Source: Chitinophagaceae bacterium (GTDB taxonomy: Bacteria; Bacteroidota; Bacteroidia; Chitinophagales; Chitinophagaceae). From it: 54,369 bases of DNA. Every line of letters begins with the position of its first letter. The first letter of the stretch is position 1. Positions 34,984 to 44,191 of this stretch are shown piece after piece. The translations under genes and the position numbers were made by a program. The notes beneath the pieces are model-generated. The model made no database searches, had not been told where the DNA came from, and saw only the letters and a list, made by a program, of their open reading frames with translations. The stretch is from positions 1 to 54,369 of the forward strand of contig JAEUVK010000041.1 in the NCBI GenBank assembly GCA_016787135.1, in the 5' to 3' direction.

Positions 34984-36828
34984 ATGAAACGCAGAAAATT
35001 TCTTAAAACAGGATCATTGATAACGGCTCCGCTTTTACTTAACGGGGTCCCGGTATTTGCTGAAAACAGCACAGGGAATGCTTTCTTTGATTTCCTCGCA
35101 CAAACTACCTACGGTTGCGGCAGAATTCTGGTGATCATTCAGATGAACGGAGGCAATGACGGACTTAATACCATTATTCCGGTGGATAAGTATGCTAACC
35201 TGAGCGCTGCCAGGCCCAATATTATTTTACCGGAGGCATCCATACTGCCGCTGAACAATAACCCGACCACCGGCATGCATCCTGCGTTAGCTGAGTTGCG
35301 TGACCTGTATGACAATGGCAAGGTGACCATTGTGCAGGGAGTGTCTTATCCCAATCCCAATTTCAGCCATTTCAGGGCTACTGATATCTGGTTCTCTGCG
35401 TCGGACAGCAATGTTGACCTTGATACAGGATGGCTGGGTCGTTCATTGGATACACAGTATCCTAACTATCCTGCCGATTATCCCAATACAGATATGCCGG
35501 ACCCGCTGGCTGTGCAGATAGGATCTACACTTCCTTTCTCCTTGCAGGGGCCCGCGGTGAATATGGGTTATAATGTTACCAATCCTGCTTCGCTGTTGAA
35601 TGTGATCAATGCCACTACCGATCCTGCTCCGAATAATGATTATGGAAGAGAATTGACTTTTTTACGGTTAATGAAGGATCAGAGTAATGCTTATACAGGA
35701 AGGATACAGGCAGCCTATAATGCACAGGCAACACTTTCCGCTTTATATCCTGCATCGGGTAATTCGCTGGCCGATCAGTTGAAAATTGTTGCACGTCTTA
35801 TCGGCGGAGGCCTGCAAACACCCGTTTATATCGTCAACCATCCCAATTCGCATGATACACACGTTGACCAGGTCGTGGCAGGCAATACAGCAACAGGTAG
35901 TCATGCAAACATACTTGGTATTCTTTCCAAAGCGATCAATGCATTTCAGAATGATATAACGCTGATGGGAAAGGCACTGAATGTGACCGGTATGACCTTT
36001 AGTGAATTTGGCCGCCGTATCATCAATAATGCCAGTATGGGAACGGACCATGGGGTGGGGGCGCCGGTGCTTTTCTTTGGAGCAGCCGTTAATGGCGGGA
36101 TGATCGGTACATCGCCAAACATACCGGCTACATCTACCGTAAGCAGCCAGGTACCAATGCAACACGACTTCCGGCAATTGTATTCAACGGTAATGCAAAA
36201 ATGGTTCTGTCTGTCTGCCTCCCAGACCCAGACAGTACTTGGCAGTGATTTTTCGCAAATACCCATATTCTCTGCAACGGCATTGCCGCTGGAAGATATA
36301 ACGCTTACCGGTCAGTACTACAATGGGGAGTCAAAACTTAATTTCAAGGTAGAAGATAATACGCATTATGAAAAGTTCACAGTAGAGTTTTCTGCTAATG
36401 GATTACGGTATGACGAACTGCAGCAAATAGCAAGGGTAAGTTTGAATGACCTGGAAAGTTACACCTATGATCATAGGGTGACAGCTCCGAAAATGTATTA
36501 CCGCATCAAAGGTCTATTGCTGGGTGGCCGTATCAAATATTCCAACACGGTCTTGTTGCGTACCAATGATAAGCTGCAACTTATCAGCGTGTACCCGAAC
36601 CCGGTAGTAAATAACCAGATCAATGTAAAGCTGTTTGAAAAACCGGAAACCTGGGTGGACATAACGATCTATGATCTTATCGGTGCTAAAGTATATTACA
36701 ATCGTTTCAACGACCGGTCGTCACTGATCAGTTTCCGGGTCCCCCCTTCATTTGCACGGGATACGCATTATATTATCGAAGTAAAATATGGCGCCACTGT
36801 TGCCAGGGAACAGATCATTTTCAGGTAG
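34984..36828 (+). CDS. DUF1501 protein with T9SS sorting domain
   Basis: Exported protein of 614 residues. The N-terminus has a twin-arginine pattern (RRKFLKTGS) with a short hydrophobic segment (LITAPLLLNG). DUF1501 spans about 50-430 (VIIQMNGGNDGLNTIIP near 54, GTDHGVGAPVLFFG near 350). The last 80 residues form a type A type-IX sorting domain (ISVYPNPVVNN near 537, then two beta strands ending VAREQIIFR). It is probably released or attached at the cell surface through T9SS. Function unknown; sulfatase-like fold is suspected for the family. Confidence 0.87.
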   Translation: MKRRKFLKTGSLITAPLLLNGVPVFAENSTGNAFFDFLAQTTYGCGRILVIIQMNGGNDGLNTIIPVDKYANLSAARPNIILPEASILPLNNNPTTGMHPALAELRDLYDNGKVTIVQGVSYPNPNFSHFRATDIWFSASDSNVDLDTGWLGRSLDTQYPNYPADYPNTDMPDPLAVQIGSTLPFSLQGPAVNMGYNVTNPASLLNVINATTDPAPNNDYGRELTFLRLMKDQSNAYTGRIQAAYNAQATLSALYPASGNSLADQLKIVARLIGGGLQTPVYIVNHPNSHDTHVDQVVAGNTATGSHANILGILSKAINAFQNDITLMGKALNVTGMTFSEFGRRIINNASMGTDHGVGAPVLFFGAAVNGGMIGTSPNIPATSTVSSQVPMQHDFRQLYSTVMQKWFCLSASQTQTVLGSDFSQIPIFSATALPLEDITLTGQYYNGESKLNFKVEDNTHYEKFTVEFSANGLRYDELQQIARVSLNDLESYTYDHRVTAPKMYYRIKGLLLGGRIKYSNTVLLRTNDKLQLISVYPNPVVNNQINVKLFEKPETWVDITIYDLIGAKVYYNRFNDRSSLISFRVPPSFARDTHYIIEVKYGATVAREQIIFR

Positions 36829-36866
36829 TATGATCGTATTGTATATTTGAGGCAAAGCGATCCGGT

Positions 36867-37445
36867 TTGGAAATAGAACAGTTGCAACAATTCATTTCAC
36901 CTGTTCATTCATTAAATGATAAAGAATGGGCGGCCTTTTCCTCTATCTGGGGTTCATTTGCCTGCAAACGAAAAACAGTATTAACGGCGGCCGGTGAAAC
37001 AGAAAGACATTTATATTTTGTGCTCGAAGGCGTACAACGGGCATTTTATATTGGGGAAGATCAGCAGGAGGCTACCATTGTCTTTACGTATCCCCCTTCT
37101 TTTTCCGGAGTTGCTGATTCTTTTCTGACCCAGACACCCACGCTGTTTTTTTTTGAAACATTGACAGCCAGCAAATTTCTGCGAACGACCTACAAACAGG
37201 TAGAGATATTAATGAATGAGTACCCTGCTATCCAGAAATTAATTTTAAAGACCACCGCATTTGCTCTTAAAGGAGTGCTGGCCAGGCAAGTGGAGCTGCA
37301 ATGCTATACCGCAGAAGAAAAATTCAGGACATTGTTGAAACGTAGCCCCCATTTACTGCAGATCATCCCCCATAAATATCTCGCTTCTTACGTCGGTATT
37401 GACCCCACTACTTTCAGCAAACTGATGGGCTCGGTAAGACTTTAA
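36867..37445 (+). CDS. Crp/Fnr-family transcriptional regulator
   Basis: Cyclic-nucleotide-binding-like domain (about 20-120: RHLYFVLEGVQRAFY, TIVFTYPPSFSGVADSF) followed by a helix-turn-helix at the C-terminus (IPHKYLASYVGIDPTTFSKLMGSVRL, split over about 167-192). No N-terminal cysteines, so not an oxygen-sensing FNR. No ATG precedes the domain; TTG at 36867 gives a complete N-terminus. A perfect hairpin lies 16 bp after the stop. The effector and targets are unknown. Confidence 0.85.
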   Translation: MEIEQLQQFISPVHSLNDKEWAAFSSIWGSFACKRKTVLTAAGETERHLYFVLEGVQRAFYIGEDQQEATIVFTYPPSFSGVADSFLTQTPTLFFFETLTASKFLRTTYKQVEILMNEYPAIQKLILKTTAFALKGVLARQVELQCYTAEEKFRTLLKRSPHLLQIIPHKYLASYVGIDPTTFSKLMGSVRL

Positions 37446-37460
37446 TTCATCTTCACGTTC

Positions 37461-37486
37461 AAAATCTTGGTATTTGCCAAGATTTT
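37461..37486. terminator. hairpin after the Crp-family gene
   Basis: AAAATCTTGG and CCAAGATTTT form a perfect 10 bp stem with a 6 nt loop, 16 bp after the stop codon. The distal arm ends in TTTT, typical of a terminator; it lies 42 bp upstream of the DinB-like gene. Confidence 0.75.
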
Positions 37487-37527
37487 CCGGGAACGGGCCG
37501 GATAGGTTTGTTCAAAATATAAAAAGT

Positions 37528-38142
37528 ATGAAAATGAGATCTGTTGAATTATTGGAACAATTACAGGCCGATGTCCGCCAACTGATACTGACAGCCAGCC
37601 ACCTCGAAAAAGAAGGGCGCCATTTTTTAACCCTTCAGCCTGGAGCGGGCAAATGGAGTGTGGCGCAGGTACTGGAACACCTGAGCAGTTATGGATACTA
37701 CTATTTGCCGCAAATAGAAAAAAGTTTGTCAGGAAGTTCATCATCTGTTGCGGAATGGTTCAGGCCAGGCTGGCTGGGAAATTACTTTACAAAGATCATG
37801 CGGCCGGGAAAGAATGGAAAGATCGCCAATAAAATGAAAGCGCCGAAAGACCACACCCCTGTTCTGACCCTTGATATAAAAACGGTGCTGAACACTTTTA
37901 TGGAACAACAGCATCGGTTATTGAACCTTCTGGAGGAGGCAAAAGGAAAAGACATCGGGAGTGCCCGTACACCCATTTCCATTTCCCGGTTCATTAAGCT
38001 GAAAACAGGAGATACATTCCGTTTCCTGATTGCGCATGAACAGAGACATTTTGTTCAGATCAATAATACCCTGGAACTGGTAAAAGGAAGCGAAGTGCTG
38101 CAAACGGCCGGTGACAGACCCCTGGTGATGAAAGCGGTTTAA
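37528..38142 (+). CDS. DinB-like (DUF664-type) protein
   Basis: Four-helix bundle of the DinB/YfiT superfamily, 204 residues from the ATG at 37528; a longer frame adds a Gly/Pro-rich start that does not resemble the family. The motif WSVAQVLEHLSSYG near 50-63 (first metal His) and the C-terminal IAHEQRHFVQINNTL near 168 (second and third His) are present. Members catalyse thiol-dependent metal reactions (bacillithiol or mycothiol relatives) or are uncharacterised. Role here is unknown. Confidence 0.86.
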   Translation: MKMRSVELLEQLQADVRQLILTASHLEKEGRHFLTLQPGAGKWSVAQVLEHLSSYGYYYLPQIEKSLSGSSSSVAEWFRPGWLGNYFTKIMRPGKNGKIANKMKAPKDHTPVLTLDIKTVLNTFMEQQHRLLNLLEEAKGKDIGSARTPISISRFIKLKTGDTFRFLIAHEQRHFVQINNTLELVKGSEVLQTAGDRPLVMKAV

Positions 38143-38171
38143 GGTATGGAGCTGATTGAGTATTTTAGGGG

Positions 38172-38645
38172 ATGCAATTAGAATGGCTGAAGACCGGTAT
38201 CACCCCGTTAAAAGACCTGCTTACTTTTCTGAGCAAGGAAGGAAAGACGAATGATGTGGTAAAGAAACAGGTAATCCGGGAACTGCGGAATAACCTGAAC
38301 ATTTTTCACAATGCTTATCTGAACAATGTGTCCGCTAATGTGATGATCGACATGCTGACCAATGAAGCGGTCAAAGAAGCTATTAAGAACAACTTTAAGT
38401 TTAAGAAACTGAAAGCAGGTAGTATTGAACCCTACCATGTGTATGATGACCGCAATAAGAAATATATCGGCTGGGATGCTGAAAAACTTATTGACAAGAT
38501 AGATGAGAAGATAGAGGAACTGAAGAATATCAAAAAGATGAATGGCGGCAGTGTGGAGAAGGTGAAAAATAACATTTCGCTGATGTTAAGTAATTTATAT
38601 TACAGGATAAAGCTATTGGCTGATTTTATTAAAGGGCCAAAATGA
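38172..38645 (+). CDS. hypothetical helical protein
   Basis: Protein of 157 residues, no recognised family, no signal peptide. Rich in Lys, Asn, Glu and Ile with predicted helices throughout (KQVIRELRNNLNIFHNAYL, EKLIDKIDEKIEELKNIKK), the second probably coiled-coil. A central stretch PYHVYDDRNKKYIGWDAEKL may be a small beta element. It stands between the DinB-like gene and a secreted GLPGLI-like gene, 29 and 20 bp away, so all may be one transcript. Confidence 0.68.
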   Translation: MQLEWLKTGITPLKDLLTFLSKEGKTNDVVKKQVIRELRNNLNIFHNAYLNNVSANVMIDMLTNEAVKEAIKNNFKFKKLKAGSIEPYHVYDDRNKKYIGWDAEKLIDKIDEKIEELKNIKKMNGGSVEKVKNNISLMLSNLYYRIKLLADFIKGPK

Positions 38646-38665
38646 TTATTCTTTAAACCTGTTTT

Positions 38666-39292
38666 ATGAGATTCATGATTGTTTTATATGCAACCTGTCT
38701 GACTATAACTGTCTTCGGTCAGCAAAAGTACAATTGTGAATTTCATGAAACGGCGTCATTAAAACTGTCCGATTCAATACTTCAGGTGCTTCAGCAAAAA
38801 ATACAGGAAAAAGGAATCCCGGCCTCTTTTGCTGAACAAATGATTGGGCAAATCAGTTCACAGGAAGTTTTGGTGACATTCAGGCGCATTGTGCATGCGG
38901 GGCCTGATAGTACTATTATTCTATTGAAGCAAGAAGAGTCAGAGGAAAACCCATACAGGATCAATATGCGGGATAAGAAACTGCTATTTTATAAAAGCAT
39001 GGTGTTTGAATATGATTCTTTGAGCAAACAATTTAATCTGGCAGACAGCAACATTTTACCAAAGAGGTTCAAAGAAACGAGCGACAGGAAAGTAATTATG
39101 GGTTATTCATGTACGGCTTTTACCGGTATTGATAGTTCAACAATTATATGGGTTGCCAGCCAATTGCCTTCCTATATCAACCCTGGGGTGCATACAGGAG
39201 GCGTCAAAGGAGCTGTGCTTGCATTTGAAACCAAAGACAAATCGGGCAATACTGTTATATCAATGATTGACAAATTCACTCCCGATGACTAA
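38666..39292 (+). CDS. secreted GLPGLI-like protein
   Basis: Protein of 208 residues with a signal peptide (about 1-18, ending TVFGQ). It has the layout of bacteroidotal GLPGLI proteins: a soluble beta-strand domain with the LFYKSMVFEYDSLS, then MGYSCTAFTG (a conserved Cys) and INPGVHTGGVKGAVLAFE. No catalytic residues are evident. Its stop TAA overlaps the rimM stop on the opposite strand by three or four bases. Confidence 0.72.
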   Translation: MRFMIVLYATCLTITVFGQQKYNCEFHETASLKLSDSILQVLQQKIQEKGIPASFAEQMIGQISSQEVLVTFRRIVHAGPDSTIILLKQEESEENPYRINMRDKKLLFYKSMVFEYDSLSKQFNLADSNILPKRFKETSDRKVIMGYSCTAFTGIDSSTIIWVASQLPSYINPGVHTGGVKGAVLAFETKDKSGNTVISMIDKFTPDD

Positions 39293-39810
39293 CCGAGATA
39301 AATATCCAGCAATCCCTCCGGCAACTCCACGATCACCTGTTTTTTCTTATGATCGATCTTTTGTGAAGTACTCTCGTTAACTGGGATCAACACTTCTTTT
39401 CCTTTTATTTCCAGCCGGCATAATACCTGGTGGGGCTGTTCGATCACTTCCAGTATTTCACCGAGTTTATCAGGACCGTTAATGATCGTATAACCAAGTA
39501 GGCTGATGGGGGCTGTTTTTGCTGCAAATTTTTTAAAATCAGCTTCGGCGAGCCATACCTCTTTCCGGGTTAGTTTGCCGGCTGCTTCTTTTGTATCGAT
39601 ACCTTCCAGTTTCAGGTAGGTTTCTTCTTCGCTTTTGATCTTTGCAGATTCAACGAACCAGGGAAGAAAAGATTCTTTCCTGTCTTCAATAAAAACGGCC
39701 TGCAGCCCTTTCAGGGAAGTTTTTTTACCAAGAGTGTGCTTTAATAAAAGCTCACCGTTTAATCCGGCAACAGTTACCAGTTTCCCTATTTTAAAATATT
39801 CGGTCATCAA
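39289..39810 (-). CDS. rimM: ribosome maturation factor RimM
   Basis: 16S rRNA processing factor of 173 residues that helps assemble the 30S head near S19. N-terminal beta-barrel: FKIGKLVTVAGLNGELLLKH near 6-25; PRC-barrel in the C-terminal half (LLGYTIINGPDKLGEILEV, VLIPVNESTSQKIDHKKK). The stop overlaps that of the convergent GLPGLI-like gene. It lies after rpsP across a terminator hairpin. The usual neighbour trmD is 22 kb away. Confidence 0.92.
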   Translation of the reverse strand: MMTEYFKIGKLVTVAGLNGELLLKHTLGKKTSLKGLQAVFIEDRKESFLPWFVESAKIKSEEETYLKLEGIDTKEAAGKLTRKEVWLAEADFKKFAAKTAPISLLGYTIINGPDKLGEILEVIEQPHQVLCRLEIKGKEVLIPVNESTSQKIDHKKKQVIVELPEGLLDIYLG

Positions 39811-39866
39811 TGATATGTGTGCAAATTTCGTGTATTGAGCATGTCAAAATAGTGGCAGCAACAAAA

Positions 39867-39892
39867 AAGGCAGCATAAAAAAATGCTGCCTT
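39867..39892 (-). terminator. rpsP terminator
   Basis: AAGGCAGCAT and ATGCTGCCTT form a perfect 10 bp stem with a 6 nt loop; on the minus strand it is followed by TTTTG. It lies between rpsP and rimM and probably reduces rimM expression relative to S16. Confidence 0.85.
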
Positions 39893-39918
39893 AAGAACTT
39901 TCAGGATCCGGATAATAT

Positions 39919-40362
39919 TTATCCTTCGTTACCGCTGCCTTCGGTTCTTCTCTCAGGTCTGCGACCCGGAGCCGAACGCCTGGCCCTTTTCTGGCGGTTA
40001 GCTTCTTCCTGGCGTTTTTTCACCTGGGCATCATGTTCTGTGCTCCATTTGGTGAATTTTTCCATCGCTGTTGCCTCATCAAACAGTCCCAGCCCCACAC
40101 CGCGGAGCAGGTGTTTCAGGTACAGCACTCCTTTGAAACTCAGGATACGGCGAACGGTGTCGGTTGGTGTAGCACCTTTGTTCAGCCATTCCAGGGCTTT
40201 CTGACGATCAAGCTGGATAGTAGCCGGAACGGTCAGAGGATTGTAAGTACCTAATTTCTGGATGAATTTCCCGTCACGTGGGCTGCGGGCATCGGCAATA
40301 ACGATGAAGTAGAAGGGTCTTTTTTTCGACCCGTGACGTTGCAGTCGGATTTTTGCTGCCAT
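39919..40362 (-). CDS. rpsP: 30S ribosomal protein S16
   Basis: Small-subunit protein needed for assembly. From the ATG at 40362 it is 147 residues: family core (about 1-80: [51 protein letters not shown]) plus a long Arg/Glu-rich C-terminal tail typical of Bacteroidota. A frame extension to 40392 adds ten residues that do not fit, so I choose the family start. Three hairpins stand directly upstream. Confidence 0.95.
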   Translation of the reverse strand: MAAKIRLQRHGSKKRPFYFIVIADARSPRDGKFIQKLGTYNPLTVPATIQLDRQKALEWLNKGATPTDTVRRILSFKGVLYLKHLLRGVGLGLFDEATAMEKFTKWSTEHDAQVKKRQEEANRQKRARRSAPGRRPERRTEGSGNEG

Positions 40363-40458
40363 TTTAAATAGACATTTAAAGGCGTTAAACAATAATTGTT
40401 AATTCCGGTAGATACCGGACGACGAAGATAAGGAGCAGGGTGTAAAATACCAAAGCTA
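40363..40458 (-). promoter_or_regulatory. structured rpsP leader and promoter box
   Basis: On the minus strand TAGCTTTG (40458-40451) is a perfect TAnnTTTG box, with no clear TTTG at -33. The leader then holds three inverted repeats: TCCGGT-ATCT-ACCGGA (40419-40404), AACAAT-T-ATTGTT (40401-40389) and TTTAAAT-GTCT-ATTTAAA (40380-40363 region, 40380-40363 less two bases). The last abuts the start codon and could hide it. A regulatory ribosomal-protein leader is inferred. Confidence 0.5.
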
Positions 40459-40538
40459 ATTGGTGTATATTTAGAATGCTGAAGGCCAGCGGTAATTGAC
40501 TGTAGCTAACTCATCAATAACCACTCCTGTCTCCCGGA

Positions 40539-41864
40539 TCACTTCTTCATACCCGGCATCATCTTTCCGAACATTCCCATCTTGTTCATGCCCTTCATCA
40601 TATTCCTCATCTGTTCAAACTGTTTCATAAAAGCGTTTACCTCGCTGATATCTTTACCGGCCCCTTTCGCAATGCGTTTGCGTCGGCTGCCGTCTATCAG
40701 GTCGGGGTCATTCCTTTCTTCAGGTGTCATGGAGTTGATCATCGCTTCAATACCTTTGAACGAATCTTCGTTTACATCAAGATCTTTTACTTTATTGCCA
40801 ACTCCCGGTATCATGCCCAGCAGGTCCTTCATGTTACCCATTTTCTTGATCTGCTCTAATTGCATTTTGAAATCCGCAAAGTCAAACTTGTTCTTCCGGA
40901 TCTTACCCTCTAATTTCTTAGCCTGCTCCTCGTCAAATTGTTCCTGTGCTTTTTCCACCAGCGTAGTGATATCACCCATACCAAGGATACGCTGTGCCAT
41001 ACGTTCGGGATAGAACACGTCAAGCGTTTCCATTTTTTCACCGCTGCTAACAAACTTGATCGGTTTGTTTACCGTGTATTTGATAGAAAGGGCGGCGCCG
41101 CCTCTTGTATCACCGTCTAACTTGGTCAGTACAACACCGGTGAAATCCAGGCGGTCATTGAATGACTTGGCGGTATTCACCGCGTCCTGGCCGGTCATGC
41201 TGTCTACGACAAACAGAATTTCCTGTGGTTTTACGGCATTACGGATATTGGCCACTTCGGTCATCATTGCTTCGTCAATAGCCAGGCGGCCGGCAGTATC
41301 TATGATGACAACATTCTTATTCCTGCTTTTTGCTTCTTTAATGGCATTCTGTGCTATGGCAACCGCATCTTTATTATCAGCTTCTACATGCACATCTACG
41401 CCTATCTGTTCGCCCAGTACCCTTAATTGTTCCATTGCCGCAGGACGATAGATGTCGGCTGCTGCCAGCATGGGTGAAAGTCCTTTTTTGCTTTTAAGAT
41501 AATAGGCCAGTTTACCGCTGAAAGTGGTTTTACCGCTACCCTGCAAACCTGCAATCAAAATGACAGCAGGATTTCCTTTTGCATGGAAAGCCGCTTCCTG
41601 CCCGCCCATGAGTTCTGCCAGTTCATCTTTGACGATCTTGGTCATCAGCTGCCCGGGGCTTATCGCATTGATCACTTTCTCACCAATAGCTTTATCTTTT
41701 ACTTTATCGGTAAACTCCTTGGCTATTTTATAATTCACATCCGCATCTACCAATGCACGGCGGATCTCTTTTAACGTGGTAGCAATATTAAGCTCAGTGA
41801 TCCTGCTTTGCCCTTTTAATCCTTTAAAGGCGGATTCTAATTTTTCCTGGAGACTGTTGAACAT
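40539..41864 (-). CDS. ffh: signal recognition particle protein Ffh
   Basis: GTPase that binds signal sequences and 4.5S RNA. N domain at residues 1-85; G domain with P loop GLQGSGKTTFSGKLA near 107, DTAGR near 190, TKLDGDTRGG near 248; M domain from about 300, Met-rich at the end (MRNMMKGMNKMGMFGKMMPGMKK region). Length 441 is normal. It follows rpoD across a terminator. Confidence 0.97.
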   Translation of the reverse strand: MFNSLQEKLESAFKGLKGQSRITELNIATTLKEIRRALVDADVNYKIAKEFTDKVKDKAIGEKVINAISPGQLMTKIVKDELAELMGGQEAAFHAKGNPAVILIAGLQGSGKTTFSGKLAYYLKSKKGLSPMLAAADIYRPAAMEQLRVLGEQIGVDVHVEADNKDAVAIAQNAIKEAKSRNKNVVIIDTAGRLAIDEAMMTEVANIRNAVKPQEILFVVDSMTGQDAVNTAKSFNDRLDFTGVVLTKLDGDTRGGAALSIKYTVNKPIKFVSSGEKMETLDVFYPERMAQRILGMGDITTLVEKAQEQFDEEQAKKLEGKIRKNKFDFADFKMQLEQIKKMGNMKDLLGMIPGVGNKVKDLDVNEDSFKGIEAMINSMTPEERNDPDLIDGSRRKRIAKGAGKDISEVNAFMKQFEQMRNMMKGMNKMGMFGKMMPGMKK

Positions 41865-41895
41865 GGTTCACAAATATTTCTTTGTCACAAAATAA

Positions 41896-41924
41896 AAAAG
41901 TGAACATGATGAATGTTCACTTTT
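41896..41924 (-). terminator. rpoD terminator
   Basis: AAAAGTGAACAT and ATGTTCACTTTT form a perfect 12 bp stem with a 5 nt loop, followed on the minus strand by TTATTTTG. It lies 72 bp after the rpoD stop and just before ffh. Confidence 0.85.
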
Positions 41925-41996
41925 AAACAAGATGCAAATATAAATCAGAAGTGTAGAATTAATTTCAGGGGATACTTTAATCTTTTTAAAGGTAGT

Positions 41997-42866
41997 TCAG
42001 GCGCCTAAATAGGTTCTCAATAGTTTACACCGGTTGGTGGTCCTCAGTTTGGTGATGGCTTTGTCTTTGATCTGGCGTACACGTTCACGGGTCAGGTTGA
42101 ACTTTTCACCAATATCTTCAAGGCTCATCGGGTGGTCAACACCAATGCCAAAGAAATAGCAGATCACTTCTTTTTGCCTTTCGGTCAGTGTCTTCAGCGA
42201 CCGGTCTATTTCTGTCTTCAATGATTCTTTATGGTCCAGTTCATTATCTGTTTTTTCCGCATTGGGGTTCTCCAATACGTCCAGTAATGTGTTATCCTCG
42301 CCTTCAGAGAGAGGGGTATCCATGCTTACATGGCGTGAGGAGATATTTAAGGTGGCAGATACCTCTTCCAGGTCCATATTCAGCATATCGGCTAACTCTT
42401 CTGCAGAAGGCTCTCTTTCAAACTCCTGCTCTAATTGGGAAAAAGCTTTTTGTACACGGTTGGTAAGACCCACTTTATTCAGCGGCAGGCGGACAATACG
42501 TGACTGTTCTGCCAAAGCCTGAAGGATACTTTGACGGATCCACCAAACAGCATAAGAAATGAATTTAAAACCACGGGTCTCATCAAAACGCTGGGCGGCT
42601 TTGATCAGGCCAAGATTTCCTTCATTGATCAGGTCAGGAAGCGAAAGTCCCTGGTTTTGATATTGTTTGGCTACAGAGACCACAAAACGAAGGTTGGCTT
42701 TGGTCAAGCGGTCCAAAGCTCTCTGGTCTCCTTGTTTGATAAGTGTGGCTAATTTGACCTCTTCTTCCGGAGTAATCAGCTCTACTTTGCCGATCTCCTG
42801 CAGGTATTTTTCGAGGCTCTGAGATTCACGATTCGTAATTGACTTCGTGATCTTCAATTGTCTCAT
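41997..42866 (-). CDS. rpoD: primary sigma factor, bacteroidotal type
   Basis: Sigma-70 of 289 residues without the N-terminal region 1.1, as in the Bacteroidota housekeeping sigma. Regions visible: 1.2 ([20 protein letters not shown]), 2 ([24 protein letters not shown] split, [11 protein letters not shown]), 3 ([15 protein letters not shown]) and 4 ([18 protein letters not shown]). Two ATGs lie six bases apart; [14 protein letters not shown] matches the family start, so I use 42866. The gene for a START-like protein is divergent across 313 bp that hold no gene. Confidence 0.95.
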   Translation of the reverse strand: MRQLKITKSITNRESQSLEKYLQEIGKVELITPEEEVKLATLIKQGDQRALDRLTKANLRFVVSVAKQYQNQGLSLPDLINEGNLGLIKAAQRFDETRGFKFISYAVWWIRQSILQALAEQSRIVRLPLNKVGLTNRVQKAFSQLEQEFEREPSAEELADMLNMDLEEVSATLNISSRHVSMDTPLSEGEDNTLLDVLENPNAEKTDNELDHKESLKTEIDRSLKTLTERQKEVICYFFGIGVDHPMSLEDIGEKFNLTRERVRQIKDKAITKLRTTNRCKLLRTYLGA

Positions 42867-42872
42867 ACTCAT

Positions 42873-43179
42873 AGGTAGGGGTTGGGTTTAGGGTTATTTA
42901 AAGGGTTTTAGATTTTACGTTTTGGTTTGATAGCCCTTAAAAAGTACCCGGCACGGTTTCGGTTTTTCCTCGGAAATTATTGGACTTCAAAGCAATTTAA
43001 GCGATTTATTCAGTATCGGCCAAAAAAACTTTGTATTTCTTTAACGAATGGCAATTGAATTTATTTTAAATATGTCAGGTTGAGGGCTAAATACCTTTAA
43101 AAACTGGTAGAAAATTATTTTTTGGTGCAAACATTATTTAGTTATTATTGCAGCCCACAGGTATTATTAACCCGAAGAG
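42873..43179. other. 307 bp noncoding divergent region
   Basis: No coding frame or repeat family is seen. It is A/T-rich and contains several GGTTTAG/GGGTTTTAG-like runs near the rpoD start (42884-42912). It must contain the rpoD and START-like gene promoters; a TATTATTG box at 43143-43150 lies 30 bp before the START-like ATG, but I could not fit a -33 element at normal spacing. Confidence 0.5.
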
Positions 43180-43557
43180 ATGAGCAAGCAGTTATATACA
43201 TTAGAATTTCCCGTCAGGTGTTCACCGTCTATCCTATATGAGTTTCTCTCCACTCCTGCCGGCCTTGGCGAGTGGTTTGCCGATAAAGTGGATGAAAGAG
43301 ATAATATCTTTTATTTTGGCTGGAACGGGTCGTATGAAAAAGCAGAAGTAATGGAAAGTGAACTGGACAAATACATCAGGTTTCACTGGCTGGCTGCCCC
43401 CAAAGAAGAGTACTTCGAATTCAGGATAGAAAAGTCAGAGATCACCAACCAAACGATCCTGGTAGTAAAAGATTTTGCTGAGAAGAAGGATATCAAAGAC
43501 CAGAGCCTTTTATGGGATCACCAGGTAAAGGATCTGTTCCACCGTCTCGGTAATTAG
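43180..43557 (+). CDS. START-like domain protein
   Basis: Small 125-residue protein of the SRPBCC/START-like superfamily. Core pattern: LYTLEFPVRCSPSILYEFLSTP at the start (split over residues 5-27), GLGEWFADKV, then FHWLAAPKEEYFEFRIEK and the final helix WDHQVKDLFHRLGN. The family binds hydrophobic ligands or lipids in a cavity. The ligand is not known. Stop overlaps by 4 bp the convergent hypothetical gene. Confidence 0.85.
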   Translation: MSKQLYTLEFPVRCSPSILYEFLSTPAGLGEWFADKVDERDNIFYFGWNGSYEKAEVMESELDKYIRFHWLAAPKEEYFEFRIEKSEITNQTILVVKDFAEKKDIKDQSLLWDHQVKDLFHRLGN

Positions 43558-44180
43558 CCGCTCGGTCGCTGCCGGACCAGCCATTTTAGCAACCGGTCAA
43601 AAGAAGCTAACATCTCGTTGCCTGCATTATCCCATTCCTGTAAGGGATATGTTTTGGCCAGTTTCAAAAAATCTTTTTGCCGGATAGTATGGCTGAATAT
43701 TTGCCTGTTCATTTCCTGTAATGAAGCATAATTGCCGGCTTCAAAATGATGTTCCCACTTATCCGCGTTGCTACATATCGAATAGTTTTCTCTTTGTAAG
43801 TCATCGAAGCATTCGCAAAGGATTTGTTCATATTTGTTTTTATAAATGCCGGACAGGTGAAGAGTAATGCTGAAAAAATTTCCCCACCAGAACATACTGC
43901 GTATGGCAAAATGATCATCTTTTTCAAAATACCGGGGATGATCCAATACGAGGTAAGGCAATCCCCGGTAATTTTCTCCCTTTGAAATTTTGGGAGAAAC
44001 TTTTATTACTTCAGCCGGTAGTGCAGGAGAATAGTTGTTCATGATCTCCTGCTGATCCGCTTGCAAATGTTCAAGCAGGTATTTTACTTTTTGCAGGATG
44101 CTGTTCTTTGTTAAAATCCAGTCGGCGTTGGAAACCAGCCCGGCCTCCTTTGGCGAAAGCCTTATTTTTGCTTTATCCAT
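43554..44180 (-). CDS. hypothetical protein
   Basis: Protein of 208 residues, no recognised family, no signal peptide. Predicted helical, with conserved-looking motifs YRGLPYLVLDHPRYFEKDD near 85-103 and FAIRSMFWWGNFFSITLHLSG near 104-125 (split). The gene starts 11 bp from the start of the divergent LptF/G permease gene, leaving almost no untranslated leader for either; its 3' end overlaps the START-like gene by 4 bp. Confidence 0.75.
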   Translation of the reverse strand: MDKAKIRLSPKEAGLVSNADWILTKNSILQKVKYLLEHLQADQQEIMNNYSPALPAEVIKVSPKISKGENYRGLPYLVLDHPRYFEKDDHFAIRSMFWWGNFFSITLHLSGIYKNKYEQILCECFDDLQRENYSICSNADKWEHHFEAGNYASLQEMNRQIFSHTIRQKDFLKLAKTYPLQEWDNAGNEMLASFDRLLKWLVRQRPSG

Positions 44181-44191
44181 AATTAAAGATA

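Noticed and set aside
36867..37445. Crp-family protein as the oxygen sensor for the nos operon
   Set aside because: No N-terminal cysteine cluster, 8 kb away, and no direct link; it could bind such sites but nothing shows it.
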